64,000 nucleotides of DNA from positions 1-64,000 of the forward strand of contig JBJETV010000007.1 in the NCBI GenBank assembly GCA_051883495.1, given 5' to 3'. Shown here in pieces: positions 17,431 through 25,510 of the stretch; positions within the stretch are counted from its first letter, which is position 1; every line of letters starts with the position of its first letter. The translations under genes and the position numbers were made by a program. This DNA comes from UBA7862 sp051883495 (lineage in GTDB: Bacteria > Bacillota > Clostridia > Christensenellales > UBA1242). Below the pieces are notes generated by a model, which saw only the letters and a program-made list of their open reading frames with translations, was not told the origin of the DNA and did not search any database.

Positions 17431-17539
17431 AATCTCCTCCTAAAACGAATTTATTTTAACATCTTTTTTTATGATTTGCAATATCTAACTTGAAAATAAT
17501 TAGGGAAGCGTGTACCCAGTTATCTATGTTAACGGTCAA

Positions 17540-17576
17540 TAAAAAAAACAACCAAAACATTATGTTTTAGGTTGTT
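17540..17576 (-). terminator. terminator of the minus-strand tRNA array
   Basis: On the minus strand AACAACC-(T)-AAAACA pairs with TGTTTT-GGTTGTT and ends in a run of eight T's, 12 bp beyond tRNA-Leu. Confidence 0.85.
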
Positions 17577-17587
17577 CAAATAATTTT

Positions 17588-17673
17588 TGGTGCCGAAGGC
17601 CGGACTCGAACCGGCACGAAGTTGCCTTCCAGGGATTTTAAGTCCCTTGTGTCTACCGTTTCACCACTTCGGC
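17588..17673 (-). tRNA. tRNA-Leu (TAA)
   Basis: An 86-nt tRNA with long variable arm. Acceptor GCCGAAG/CTTCGGC, anticodon loop CTTAAAA, T-loop GGTTCGAGTCC, encoded CCA. Last gene of a four-tRNA array. Confidence 0.95.
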
Positions 17674-17699
17674 AAACATGTGGCAACTTGTGTTGGTCT

Positions 17700-17773
<74 letters not shown>

Positions 17774-17787
17774 ACGTTAGTCTCAGA

Positions 17788-17864
17788 TGGTGGGAACAGT
17801 AGGACTCGAACCTACGACCCCTTGCTTGTAAGGCAAGTGCTCTAACCAACTGAGCTATACTCCC
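17788..17864 (-). tRNA. tRNA-Val (TAC)
   Basis: 77 nt with encoded CCA. D-arm TAGCTCAGTTGG, anticodon loop CTTACAA, T-arm GTAGGTTCGAGTCCTAC. Confidence 0.95.
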
Positions 17865-17867
17865 ATA

Positions 17868-17942
17868 TGGAGCGGAGGACGGGATTCGGACCCGCGACGT
17901 TCACCTTGGCAAGGTGACGCTCTACCACTGAGCCACCCCCGC
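17868..17942 (-). tRNA. tRNA-Gly (GCC)
   Basis: 75 nt with encoded CCA. Acceptor GCGGGGG, anticodon loop TTGCCAA, T-arm GCGGGTCCGAATCCCGT. First gene of the array. Confidence 0.95.
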
Positions 17943-17983
17943 ATATCCATTTATTTGCAAAGCAACCATTGCAATGCTTAGAT

Positions 17984-18012
17984 AATATACCAAACAAATA
18001 AATATTAGTCAA
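17984..18012 (-). promoter_or_regulatory. promoter of the Gly-Val-Cys-Leu tRNA array
   Basis: On the minus strand TTGACT (18012-18007), a 17-bp spacer and TATATT (17989-17984), about 40 bp before tRNA-Gly. Confidence 0.75.
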
Positions 18013-18160
18013 GAAATTTTTTGAAGTTTTAGAAAAATTTTTTATTTTTTTTTGTTAAGGGGTGTTTTATGGGGATTTTTGAGCCCGTTTAATTTATTTT
18101 ATGCCAAAAAAGAGATATTTGTGCTGGTTGTTTTAGTATAAGAGGCAATTTGATAATTAT

Positions 18161-18189
18161 TTGTATTTGCAACAAGTTTGTGATATAAT
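18161..18189 (+). promoter_or_regulatory. promoter of the TtcA-family gene
   Basis: TTGTAT (18161-18166), 17-bp spacer, TATAAT (18184-18189), 25 bp before the start codon. Confidence 0.65.
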
Positions 18190-18213
18190 TACTGCAATTT
18201 GGGAGAAAAGTTT

Positions 18214-19116
18214 ATGATAGATAATGAAAACACATTGCCAGAAACAATAGACAATGTTGAAAATACTAATAAGATTAAGCAGGAGAAGTCAGTTCAACAA
18301 ATGGTGGAGGAGGGAATTAGAAAGAAATTCCACAAAAATATTTTTGCAAAATTTGTTGGGGCAATAAATGATTATAACCTCCTAGCCCCTGGGGATAAGG
18401 TTGCGGTGTGCATTTCTGGGGGAAAGGATAGTATGCTTATGGCAAAACTTTTTCAGGAACTTAAAAGACACAACAAATATCCTTTTGAACTGGTATTTTT
18501 GGTTATGGACCCTGGATATAGCAAGCAAAACAGGGAAAAGATTGAACAAAATGCCAAACTTCTGGGTGTTCCTATAACAGTATTCAATTCTCCAATTTTT
18601 GAAAACGTTGTTAGTATAGAAAAATCTCCTTGCTATATTTGTGCAAGAATGAGAAGGGGATATCTGTATAGCAAGGCAAAGGAACTTGGTTGCAACAAGA
18701 TTGCTTTGGGACACCACTTTGATGATGCAATAGAAACTGTGCTGATGGGGATGCTTTATGGCGCACAAATTCAGACAATGATGCCAATGATTCACAGTCA
18801 AAATTTTGAAGGTATGGCCCTTATCCGCCCAATGATTTATATAAGAGAAAAGGATATTATCGCATGGAAAGATGCATATAAGTTGCAATTCCTTGCTTGT
18901 GCATGCAAATTTACCGAACAAAATTATTCCAAAGATAGCAACAAAGAAACTCAATCTATGCGCAAATGGACAAAGAACTTGATAAAGGAACTAGAAAAAC
19001 ACAACAAACAAATTCCAGACAACATATTTAAGAGTATGAGCAATGTTAATCTCTCACAAGTTATTGCATACAAAGATAAAGATGGCAAAAGGCATAACTT
19101 TTTGGAAGATTTTTAA
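18214..19116 (+). CDS. TtcA/TilS-family PP-loop tRNA sulfurtransferase
   Basis: The 300 aa belong to the PP-loop ATP pyrophosphatases that thiolate or otherwise modify tRNA. The PP-loop SGGKDS is at about residue 65. CYICARMRRG gives a CxxC pair, and LGHHFDDAIET is the conserved second motif of TtcA-type enzymes. The specific modification (2-thiocytidine or another) cannot be read from sequence. I start at ATG 18214, preceded by GGGAGAAAAG; an upstream TTG lies inside that ribosome site. A terminator follows. Confidence 0.85.
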   Translation: MIDNENTLPETIDNVENTNKIKQEKSVQQMVEEGIRKKFHKNIFAKFVGAINDYNLLAPGDKVAVCISGGKDSMLMAKLFQELKRHNKYPFELVFLVMDPGYSKQNREKIEQNAKLLGVPITVFNSPIFENVVSIEKSPCYICARMRRGYLYSKAKELGCNKIALGHHFDDAIETVLMGMLYGAQIQTMMPMIHSQNFEGMALIRPMIYIREKDIIAWKDAYKLQFLACACKFTEQNYSKDSNKETQSMRKWTKNLIKELEKHNKQIPDNIFKSMSNVNLSQVIAYKDKDGKRHNFLEDF

Positions 19117-19140
19117 TATAAAAGGCTGCAATATAAAAGG

Positions 19141-19170
19141 CTGAGTAGAATTTACTCAGTCTTTCTTTCT
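19141..19170 (+). terminator. terminator of the TtcA-family gene
   Basis: CTGAGTA and TACTCAG form a stem over GAATT, then a T-rich tail. It overlaps the 3' end of the convergent gene. Confidence 0.75.
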
Positions 19171-20412
19171 AAAATTATTGATGGCAATCAGTATGCCAAG
19201 TTTGCCATATTCATATGTCAATCCACCTTGCATATATGCAGTGTAAGGGGCGACCAATGGCCCATCGCAAGATAGTTCTATTGTAGAGCCTTGAGTAAAA
19301 CTTCCGCTTGCCATAATTTCTTCGTGAGGATAGCCAGGGGTTTCTCCTGGGATTGGTGTTACATAACTCTCTACTGCGGCACTTTGCTGTATCCCTACGC
19401 AGAAGTTGATAAGATTTTCTGGAGTTTCTAGTGCAATGGTTTGCACAATGTCTGCTCTTTTTTCATTCCATTTTGGGCTGACATTGTATCCTAGTTTTTC
19501 TAGCATAAGGCTGGCGAGTGTCATTGTTTTGAGGGTGGAGCACACCACACTTGGAGCATTGTAAAGCCCTTTATAAAAAGATTGCAATTGTCCCATATTT
19601 GCGCCAATATCTTTGCCAATACATGGGGCAGAAAACCTTTCGGCAACATCTTCCACTAGGATTTTTTTGCCAACAATATATCCGCCTGTTTGTGCAATTC
19701 CGCCACCAAGATTTTTCATAAGAGAACCTACGATAATATCTGCTCCCACTTCGGTTGGCTCTCTATCTTCCACAAAGTCACCATAGCAGTTGTCAACCAT
19801 AATGATAACATCTTTGTTTACTTGTCTTATGGCGGTGCAAACTCTTTCTATTTTGTCTATTGTCAGACTTGGCCTATTGCTATAACCACGACTTCGCTGA
19901 ATTTCAACCAGTTTGACATCCTTTCGCTGTAGTCTTTCACAAATTGTCTTTGTGTCAAAATCTCCATTTATCAGTTCAATTTGCTCATATTTTATGCCAT
20001 TTTTGATGAGGGAATTCCTGCTTTTTCCCGTAAGGCCTATGATGCTTTTTAGCGAGTCATATGGCTCTCCTGATATACTTATCATAGTGTCACCACTTTT
20101 CAATAGACCAGAAAAGGTAAGTGAAAGGGCATGTGTGCCACTCATAATTTGTGGGCGGACAAGGGCATCTTCTGTGCCAAAGATTTGTGAGTAAATTCTC
20201 TCCAATTTATCTCTGCCTTCATCACTATACCCGTAACCTGTAGTAGAAACAAAATCACTGCTAGAAAGCCTGTTGTCGTGAAAAGCCTTCAAAACCTTTG
20301 CACTGCACAATAGGCAATTCTCCTCATATTGCTTGAAAATATCAACCAACTCTTGCTCACATTGTTTGCTTAATTCTATCAGTTTTTCATCAATATCAAA
20401 TCCGTAATACAT
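19156..20412 (-). CDS. methionine gamma-lyase family / aluminium-resistance-type PLP protein (YnbB-like)
   Basis: This 418-aa fold-type I PLP enzyme belongs to the family annotated as methionine gamma-lyase family or aluminium resistance protein (Bacillus YnbB). The probable PLP Lys is in IVGSLMKNLGGGIAQTGGY. RPQIMSGTHAL, VDNCYGDFVE and TQGSTIELSCDGP are typical for the family. Its true reaction is poorly defined; C-S lysis of sulfur amino acids is the usual suggestion. AGGAGAAAAA precedes the start. It converges on the TtcA-like gene. Confidence 0.88.
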   Translation of the reverse strand: MYYGFDIDEKLIELSKQCEQELVDIFKQYEENCLLCSAKVLKAFHDNRLSSSDFVSTTGYGYSDEGRDKLERIYSQIFGTEDALVRPQIMSGTHALSLTFSGLLKSGDTMISISGEPYDSLKSIIGLTGKSRNSLIKNGIKYEQIELINGDFDTKTICERLQRKDVKLVEIQRSRGYSNRPSLTIDKIERVCTAIRQVNKDVIIMVDNCYGDFVEDREPTEVGADIIVGSLMKNLGGGIAQTGGYIVGKKILVEDVAERFSAPCIGKDIGANMGQLQSFYKGLYNAPSVVCSTLKTMTLASLMLEKLGYNVSPKWNEKRADIVQTIALETPENLINFCVGIQQSAAVESYVTPIPGETPGYPHEEIMASGSFTQGSTIELSCDGPLVAPYTAYMQGGLTYEYGKLGILIAINNFRKKD

Positions 20413-20513
20413 TTTTTCTCCTATTATTTACTTAATACAATAGCAATGATAACATACAAATTTTTTTTGTCAAATGGTTTTAGCAAATAGTTGGTTATTT
20501 TGTCTTCTATGTG

Positions 20514-20542
20514 TTGACTTTATTCCTTTATACTGATATAAT
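20514..20542 (+). promoter_or_regulatory. promoter of the pnuC-like gene
   Basis: TTGACT (20514-20519), 17-bp spacer, TATAAT (20537-20542) with a TG two bases upstream. Transcription would start near 20549, which rules out start codons before that point. Confidence 0.8.
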
Positions 20543-20557
20543 ATGGGACATTAATGG

Positions 20558-20603
20558 AAAGGAGAAAGTCCAAATATGTAAAAGCATTTGGACAAATGAA
20601 ATG
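20558..20603 (+). promoter_or_regulatory. ribosome site and start codon separated by a hairpin (pnuC-like leader)
   Basis: AAAGGAG (20558-20564) is 36 nt from ATG 20601, too far for normal initiation. Between them TCCAAAT (20569-20575) pairs perfectly with ATTTGGA (20586-20592). Folding would bring the two within about 12 nt. An ATG in the loop (20576) is followed directly by TAA. Confidence 0.5.
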
Positions 20604-21431
20604 GAAACACAATTAGTAGAAAAAAAGAATGAGAATTGGTTTAAGAGAATTTGGAATTATTTTACAACATACGAAAAATTATGGTTGTTCTTGCTAACTA
20701 CAGCAGGCATTGTCCTTGCTATATTATTTCCTGGTGATGAAACAAGGACTTGGGTGAGAATTTTTGAATGTGTTACACTTGTAGGCGGGATAACTTGCGA
20801 GTTGCTCTTGTCCAAGCAAACAAGATGGGCTTTTGTGGTGTCATTCTTTTTTTATGACCTAACACAAACAGTTATATATATAGTTAATGGCTATTATGTA
20901 AATGCGCTATACGAAATTATATTCTGGATACCTATTTTGTTTGTTGATTTCTTCGCTTGGAATAAGATGAAAGACAAAGAAGACAGCGACCTTACAGTAG
21001 TAAAAAAGATAAATTGGAAACTTGACCTTGTATTGTTTTTCATAGTCCTTGGCGTTTCACTTGCAATTGGTGCATTGTTTACCGTTATTTCAATCACTGC
21101 AGAAGGTATGAGTGATTATTGGTGGCTAGATGCTTTGGGCGGGGCTTTGAATGTGCTTAATGGATTGTTTATTTTGTTGAGATTTAGAGAACAATGGATA
21201 CCTTGGATTGGTGTGTGCTTGGTTGAGGCAGTTATGTGGTGCCTATCTGGTAGATATGTCCTACTTGTGTTATCTCTTGGCTACCTTACAAACTCTATCT
21301 ATGGATATCTTAAATGGACAAAGTATATCAAGACTCATCCACAACCAGCCAAAGCAGACGATAAGTCAAACAACAGCGGTGATAGTGTCAAGCCAGCGGG
21401 CGATGAGCAAACAGCACCTGTTACAGAATAA
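20601..21431 (+). CDS. pnuC: PnuC-family vitamin (nicotinamide riboside-type) transporter
   Basis: The 276 aa have about seven membrane segments and a polar Ser/Asp-rich C-terminal tail. The arrangement and segments such as YYVNALYEIIFWIPILFVDFFAWNKM and LRFREQWIPWIGVCL match PnuC facilitators, which take up nicotinamide riboside or related vitamins trapped by intracellular phosphorylation. The substrate is not certain: family members also carry riboflavin or thiamine. The start is set by the promoter; the spacing is unusual. A terminator follows, so the gene is single. Confidence 0.8.
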   Translation: METQLVEKKNENWFKRIWNYFTTYEKLWLFLLTTAGIVLAILFPGDETRTWVRIFECVTLVGGITCELLLSKQTRWAFVVSFFFYDLTQTVIYIVNGYYVNALYEIIFWIPILFVDFFAWNKMKDKEDSDLTVVKKINWKLDLVLFFIVLGVSLAIGALFTVISITAEGMSDYWWLDALGGALNVLNGLFILLRFREQWIPWIGVCLVEAVMWCLSGRYVLLVLSLGYLTNSIYGYLKWTKYIKTHPQPAKADDKSNNSGDSVKPAGDEQTAPVTE

Positions 21432-21453
21432 TTATACAAACAAAACAAAAGAT

Positions 21454-21486
21454 AATAGGGAAGAAGTTTTCTTTCCTATTTTTTTA
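21454..21486 (+). terminator. terminator of the pnuC-like gene
   Basis: AATAGGGAAGAA pairs with TTCTTTCCTATT over a short loop, then T's. Confidence 0.8.
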
Positions 21487-21746
21487 TAAATAAACTGAAG
21501 AAAATAGTCTTGTTAGATTATTTGTCATTAAAGTTGTATATTTAATTTACAATTAAGGTCTTAATGAAAATTGAGAGTTAATTATTTGTCAAGTCTATAA
21601 GTTAATTATAGATTATATAATACAAAAAATGATGTTATTAAGGTAATATGCAATTAAATAAATCATATCAAAATAATGAATTATGTGGATTGTTTTGGAT
21701 ATTTCAATAGCGATTTTGAATTTTTTGAAAAAGTTTTGAAAAATGA
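21487..21746. other. AT-rich spacer without a gene
   Basis: About 260 bp between the pnuC terminator and the ctsR promoter. I see no ORF, hairpin or repeat worth naming. Confidence 0.6.
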
Positions 21747-21798
21747 TTGACTTTGGGAAATAATGGGGATATAATATTAAAGGTCAAAGAAAGTCAAA
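21747..21798 (+). promoter_or_regulatory. ctsR promoter with perfect CtsR operator
   Basis: TTGACT (21747-21752), 17-bp spacer, TATAAT (21770-21775). The tandem heptad GGTCAAA-GAA-AGTCAAA (21782-21798) matches the CtsR consensus RGTCAAANANRGTCAAA fully and begins at the predicted start site, so CtsR should repress its own operon. Confidence 0.93.
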
Positions 21799-21817
21799 GT
21801 GTTAAAAGGAGGAAAGT

Positions 21818-22279
21818 ATGGCAACAGTTAGTGATATAATTGAAGAGTTTATTTTATCTACTTTGGAAGATAGTGACGAAATAGATTTGTCCAGAAATGA
21901 ATTGGCAGAATACTTTGGATGTGCACCAAGCCAAATTAACTATGTTCTTTCTACAAGATTTAACTTTGACCGTGGTTTTGTGGTAGAAAGTAGGCGAGGT
22001 GGCGGAGGCTTTATAAGGCTGGAACGCATAAAGGACTTTGATGACGAATATCTAAAACGTGTATTGGAAAGACTGAAGAGTGAAATTTCTTACAAGGACA
22101 CAAAATATTTGATAGAAGATTTGATAAGTAAACATTTCTTGTCAAATGAACAAGCAAAGATTTTATTGCTTGCCACCAGCGACAAAGCATTAAGTTCTCC
22201 AGTCAAAATGGAAGGAACGCTTAGAGCAAACATAATTCGTAATGTATTGATAAATATTTTTAAGGAGGGAGAAAATTGA
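21818..22279 (+). CDS. ctsR: transcriptional repressor of class III heat-shock genes CtsR
   Basis: CtsR is a dimeric winged-helix repressor that senses heat through its glycine-rich loop and controls clp genes. The 153 aa begin with MATVSDIIEEFI; the HTH includes LAEYFGCAPSQINYVLSTRF, and the wing loop ESRRGGGGFI is intact. AGGAGG precedes ATG 21818. It overlaps the start of clpC by four bases. The usual mcsA and mcsB genes are missing between them. Confidence 0.97.
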   Translation: MATVSDIIEEFILSTLEDSDEIDLSRNELAEYFGCAPSQINYVLSTRFNFDRGFVVESRRGGGGFIRLERIKDFDDEYLKRVLERLKSEISYKDTKYLIEDLISKHFLSNEQAKILLLATSDKALSSPVKMEGTLRANIIRNVLINIFKEGEN

Positions 22280-24744
22280 ACAACTTTATAAAATTTTCAG
22301 ACAGCGCACAAAAAGTGCTGAATTATGCAGGAGAAATAACCAAAAAAATGAATGGCAATCAGATTGACTCTGAACATTTGCTATATGGCATCTTGTGTGT
22401 GCCATCATCTCTTGCATGCAAAATGCTAAAAGATGAAAATGTAACCAAAGAAAAACTTGCAAGTAGGATAGGCAGTGCGGGTTACAATCCAAATCTTTCT
22501 CCAGAAAAGTTGGAATTGACCCCAAGGAGCAAAAACATTTTGGTTACCGCCTCAAACATTGCTTTCAAATTGGGACATAATTTTTTGAGTGCAGAACATT
22601 TTTTGGTGGCAATATTATACAATGAAGATTGCTACGCATTCAAACTTCTTAATTCTTACTTTAATATTGACACACTCAACTTGAGAGAAAGAATTTATGA
22701 AGAATTAAAAAACACCAATGTTGACGACGGTAGAAATTTTGATTCTATGGGCGACTCTGCGCCAAAAGACAAAAGTACTTTGCCAGAAAACTTGCTAGAA
22801 ATGGGCTATGATGTAACTCTTAAAGCTAGGCAAGGCAAAATGGACCCAATTATTGGTAGGGATAAAGAAACAGAAAGATTGATTGAAATCCTTTGCAGAA
22901 AGACCAAAAACAACCCAATACTAATAGGTGAGGCTGGGGTTGGCAAGACTGCAGTGGTGGAAGGGCTTGCTCAGGCTATTGTAAAAGGGCGAGTGCCAAG
23001 TGTGTTGGCCAATAAGACTATATACGCATTGGACATAGGCTCTTTGATGGCTGGAACAAAGTTTAGAGGCGAATTGGAACAAAGGCTAAAAGATGCTATT
23101 GAAACAATTATCAAAAACAAGAACATAATTGTATTTATTGATGAAATACACATGATGGCGCAGGCTGGCAGTTCCACAGAAGGCGGAGCAAATGTCGCTG
23201 ATATGTTAAAGCCTTATCTTGCTAGGGGTGAACTTCAAACGATAGGAGCAACCACTACTGATGAATACAGAAAGTTTATAGAGAAAGACAAGGCCCTAGA
23301 GAGAAGATTTCAGCCTATTATGATAAATCCACCTAGTGTTGACGAAACAATCCTTATTCTGCGTGGGTTAAAGGATAGTTATGAGGCCTTCCACAAAATA
23401 CAAATAACTGACGAAGCAATCGTTGCTGCGGCAAAACTCTCGGATAGATATATTATGGATAGAAGTTTGCCAGACAAGGCTATTGACCTTATTGATGAAG
23501 CAAGTAGCAAGGCAAGAGTAAGCGGAACAATACAGCCAAAGCATCTTCAAGATATGCAAGACAAGTTTAAGGAAACTCATAGAAACTATCAAGAGGCACT
23601 TGTTCAGCATAACTACGAGAAATCCACCAAACTTGCCAATGAACTAAACACAATGTATGCAGAACTCAAAAAGGAGCAAGACAAATACAATCTTTCCAAG
23701 CCAAAGGCAGAGCCTATGATAACAGAGAAAGATGTGGCGGAGGTCGTTTCCAGTTGGACAGGGATACCAGTAGCAAAGATAACAGAAAGTGAAAAGGAAA
23801 AACTTTTGAAATTGGAAGAAATCTTGCACAAGAGAGTGGTTGGACAAGATGAAGCAGTATCCAGTGTGTGCAAAGCAATAAGAAGATCTCGTGTAGGGCT
23901 TCAGGATTCAAAAAGGCCTATTGGTTCTTTCCTATTCCTAGGTCAGACTGGTGTAGGCAAGACAGAACTGTGCAAAGCGCTTGCAGAGGCGATGTTTGAC
24001 GATGAGAATAATATTATAAGGATTGATATGAGTGAGTATATGGAAAGTTACTCTACATCAAAACTTATAGGTGCTCCTCCAGGATATGTAGGGCATGATG
24101 ACGGTGGACAACTAACAGAGCAAGTGCGAAGAAAACCTTATTCGGTTGTGTTATTTGACGAAATAGAAAAGGCACATCCAGATGTTTTCAATATTCTTCT
24201 TCAGGTATTGGACGATGGCAGGCTTACAGACAGCAATGGTAGGACTGTCAACTTCAAAAATACAATAATCATTATGACTAGCAACTGTGGTGTAAGCGAA
24301 TTGAACTCTCAAAGATCTCAACTAGGATTTGGTGGCGGAACATTTACCACAGATAACCCAGACTATGAACAAATGAAGAACGTCATTATGAATAGTGTTA
24401 GGAAGAAGTTTAAGCCAGAATTCCTAAATAGAATAGATGTGATAACAGTGTTCCATAGTCTATCTACAGACGACCTAACAAAGATTGCAAAGATAATGTT
24501 GGCTGGGCTAAATAAAAGACTTAAAGAAAAGGATATCAGCCTCAAATTTACCGAAAGCGCATTGATGTATTTGGTAGAGAAGGGAACATCATCAGAATAT
24601 GGCGCAAGGCCACTAAGAAGACTTATCCAAACAGAAATTGAAGACAAACTTACCGATGCCCTGCTGTCTGGCGAAATAAAGTCTAACAAAATTGTCGTTT
24701 CCACAGATGAAAATGGATTGAAATTTCAGATGAGTGGAGATTAA
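22276..24744 (+). CDS. clpC: ATP-dependent Clp protease ATPase subunit ClpC
   Basis: This AAA+ unfoldase feeds substrates to ClpP. The 822 aa contain two Clp-N repeats (residues ~1-145), AAA1 with Walker A GEAGVGKT (218-225), a middle domain with a UVR-like segment (HNYEKSTKLANELN), and AAA2 with Walker A GQTGVGKT (556-563), followed by the D2-small domain (YGARPLRRLI). Start is TTG at 22276, 6 nt after AAGGAGGG and overlapping the ctsR stop. Without McsA/McsB here, the adaptor for this ClpC is unclear. Confidence 0.96.
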   Translation: MNNFIKFSDSAQKVLNYAGEITKKMNGNQIDSEHLLYGILCVPSSLACKMLKDENVTKEKLASRIGSAGYNPNLSPEKLELTPRSKNILVTASNIAFKLGHNFLSAEHFLVAILYNEDCYAFKLLNSYFNIDTLNLRERIYEELKNTNVDDGRNFDSMGDSAPKDKSTLPENLLEMGYDVTLKARQGKMDPIIGRDKETERLIEILCRKTKNNPILIGEAGVGKTAVVEGLAQAIVKGRVPSVLANKTIYALDIGSLMAGTKFRGELEQRLKDAIETIIKNKNIIVFIDEIHMMAQAGSSTEGGANVADMLKPYLARGELQTIGATTTDEYRKFIEKDKALERRFQPIMINPPSVDETILILRGLKDSYEAFHKIQITDEAIVAAAKLSDRYIMDRSLPDKAIDLIDEASSKARVSGTIQPKHLQDMQDKFKETHRNYQEALVQHNYEKSTKLANELNTMYAELKKEQDKYNLSKPKAEPMITEKDVAEVVSSWTGIPVAKITESEKEKLLKLEEILHKRVVGQDEAVSSVCKAIRRSRVGLQDSKRPIGSFLFLGQTGVGKTELCKALAEAMFDDENNIIRIDMSEYMESYSTSKLIGAPPGYVGHDDGGQLTEQVRRKPYSVVLFDEIEKAHPDVFNILLQVLDDGRLTDSNGRTVNFKNTIIIMTSNCGVSELNSQRSQLGFGGGTFTTDNPDYEQMKNVIMNSVRKKFKPEFLNRIDVITVFHSLSTDDLTKIAKIMLAGLNKRLKEKDISLKFTESALMYLVEKGTSSEYGARPLRRLIQTEIEDKLTDALLSGEIKSNKIVVSTDENGLKFQMSGD

Positions 24745-24761
24745 AAAGCAGTTAAAATGTT

Positions 24762-24789
24762 TTGAGAAAAACTATTTTTTTGATAAAAT
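24762..24789 (+). promoter_or_regulatory. predicted hpf promoter and leader hairpin
   Basis: TTGAGA (24762-24767), 16-bp spacer, TAAAAT (24784-24789). The leader just downstream contains GTTGAG/CTCAAC (24804-24821), a 6-bp hairpin before the ribosome site. Confidence 0.55.
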
Positions 24790-24840
24790 ACTATTGTAAG
24801 CAAGTTGAGTTGCATCTCAACAGAAAAGGAGAACAAAAAT

Positions 24841-25368
24841 ATGAAAGTAGAAATAAACTCAAAAAATTATAACGTTTCGGACAGATTGAAAGAAGTTATA
24901 GAGAAAAAGGTTGCAAAACTTGACAAATATTTCAATGATGATGCAGTAGCAAAAGTCAACTGCAAAATGGAAGGGATTGTTGCAAAACTTGAACTTTCTA
25001 TTCGTAGCAGAGGGTTGTTTTATAGGGCAGAGGTTTCTGGCGACAATATGTATGAAAACATAGATCTTGCACTTCCAAAGGTAGAAAAACAAATAATAAA
25101 ATATGGCGACAAGTTCTATGCAAGACTTAAGAAAGATTCGCTTAACAAAGATTACCTTTTCTTTGCAGAAGAACCTGTGTTTAAGAAACAAGAAGTCGTT
25201 AAGAAAAAAACATTTGAGTTGGAGCCAATATCAGTGGAAGATGCTGTGGTGTTCTTGGACACAATAGACAACAATTTTTATGTCTTCTTAAACCGCGAAA
25301 CAGGCAATGTGAATGTGCTTTATAGAAGGAACGATGGCAATCTTGGGCTTATCGAAGCAATCCATTGA
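24841..25368 (+). CDS. hpf: ribosome hibernation-promoting factor, long form
   Basis: HPF binds the 30S decoding centre and, in the long form, dimerises 70S ribosomes into 100S in stationary phase. The 175 aa show the N-terminal S30AE domain (residues 1-~100, starting MKVEINSKNYNVSDRLKE) and the C-terminal dimerisation domain (~118-175, with VEDAVVFLDTIDNNFYVFLN). ATG 24841 lies 9 nt after AAAAGGAG; earlier in-frame codons fall in the leader hairpin. It is a single gene with its own terminator. Confidence 0.95.
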   Translation: MKVEINSKNYNVSDRLKEVIEKKVAKLDKYFNDDAVAKVNCKMEGIVAKLELSIRSRGLFYRAEVSGDNMYENIDLALPKVEKQIIKYGDKFYARLKKDSLNKDYLFFAEEPVFKKQEVVKKKTFELEPISVEDAVVFLDTIDNNFYVFLNRETGNVNVLYRRNDGNLGLIEAIH

Positions 25369-25413
25369 TTGTTTAGCAAGGCTAATAAAATCAACAGAGT
25401 TAATAATGATTAT

Positions 25414-25452
25414 AAAAAAGGTTACACAACTATATGTGTAGCCTTTTATTTT
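25414..25452 (+). terminator. hpf terminator
   Basis: AAAAGGTTACACA pairs with TGTGTAGCCTTTT (one mismatch) and ends in ATTTT. Confidence 0.8.
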
Positions 25453-25465
25453 GGTGCAAAACATA

Positions 25466-25494
25466 AAAAAACCACCTTTTTATCAGTGGTTTTT
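25466..25494 (-). terminator. terminator of the oxoamine synthase gene
   Basis: AAAAACCAC and GTGGTTTTT flank a 10-nt loop. On the minus strand the stem is followed by T's. Confidence 0.75.
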
Positions 25495-25510
25495 ATATTA
25501 CAAACTATAT

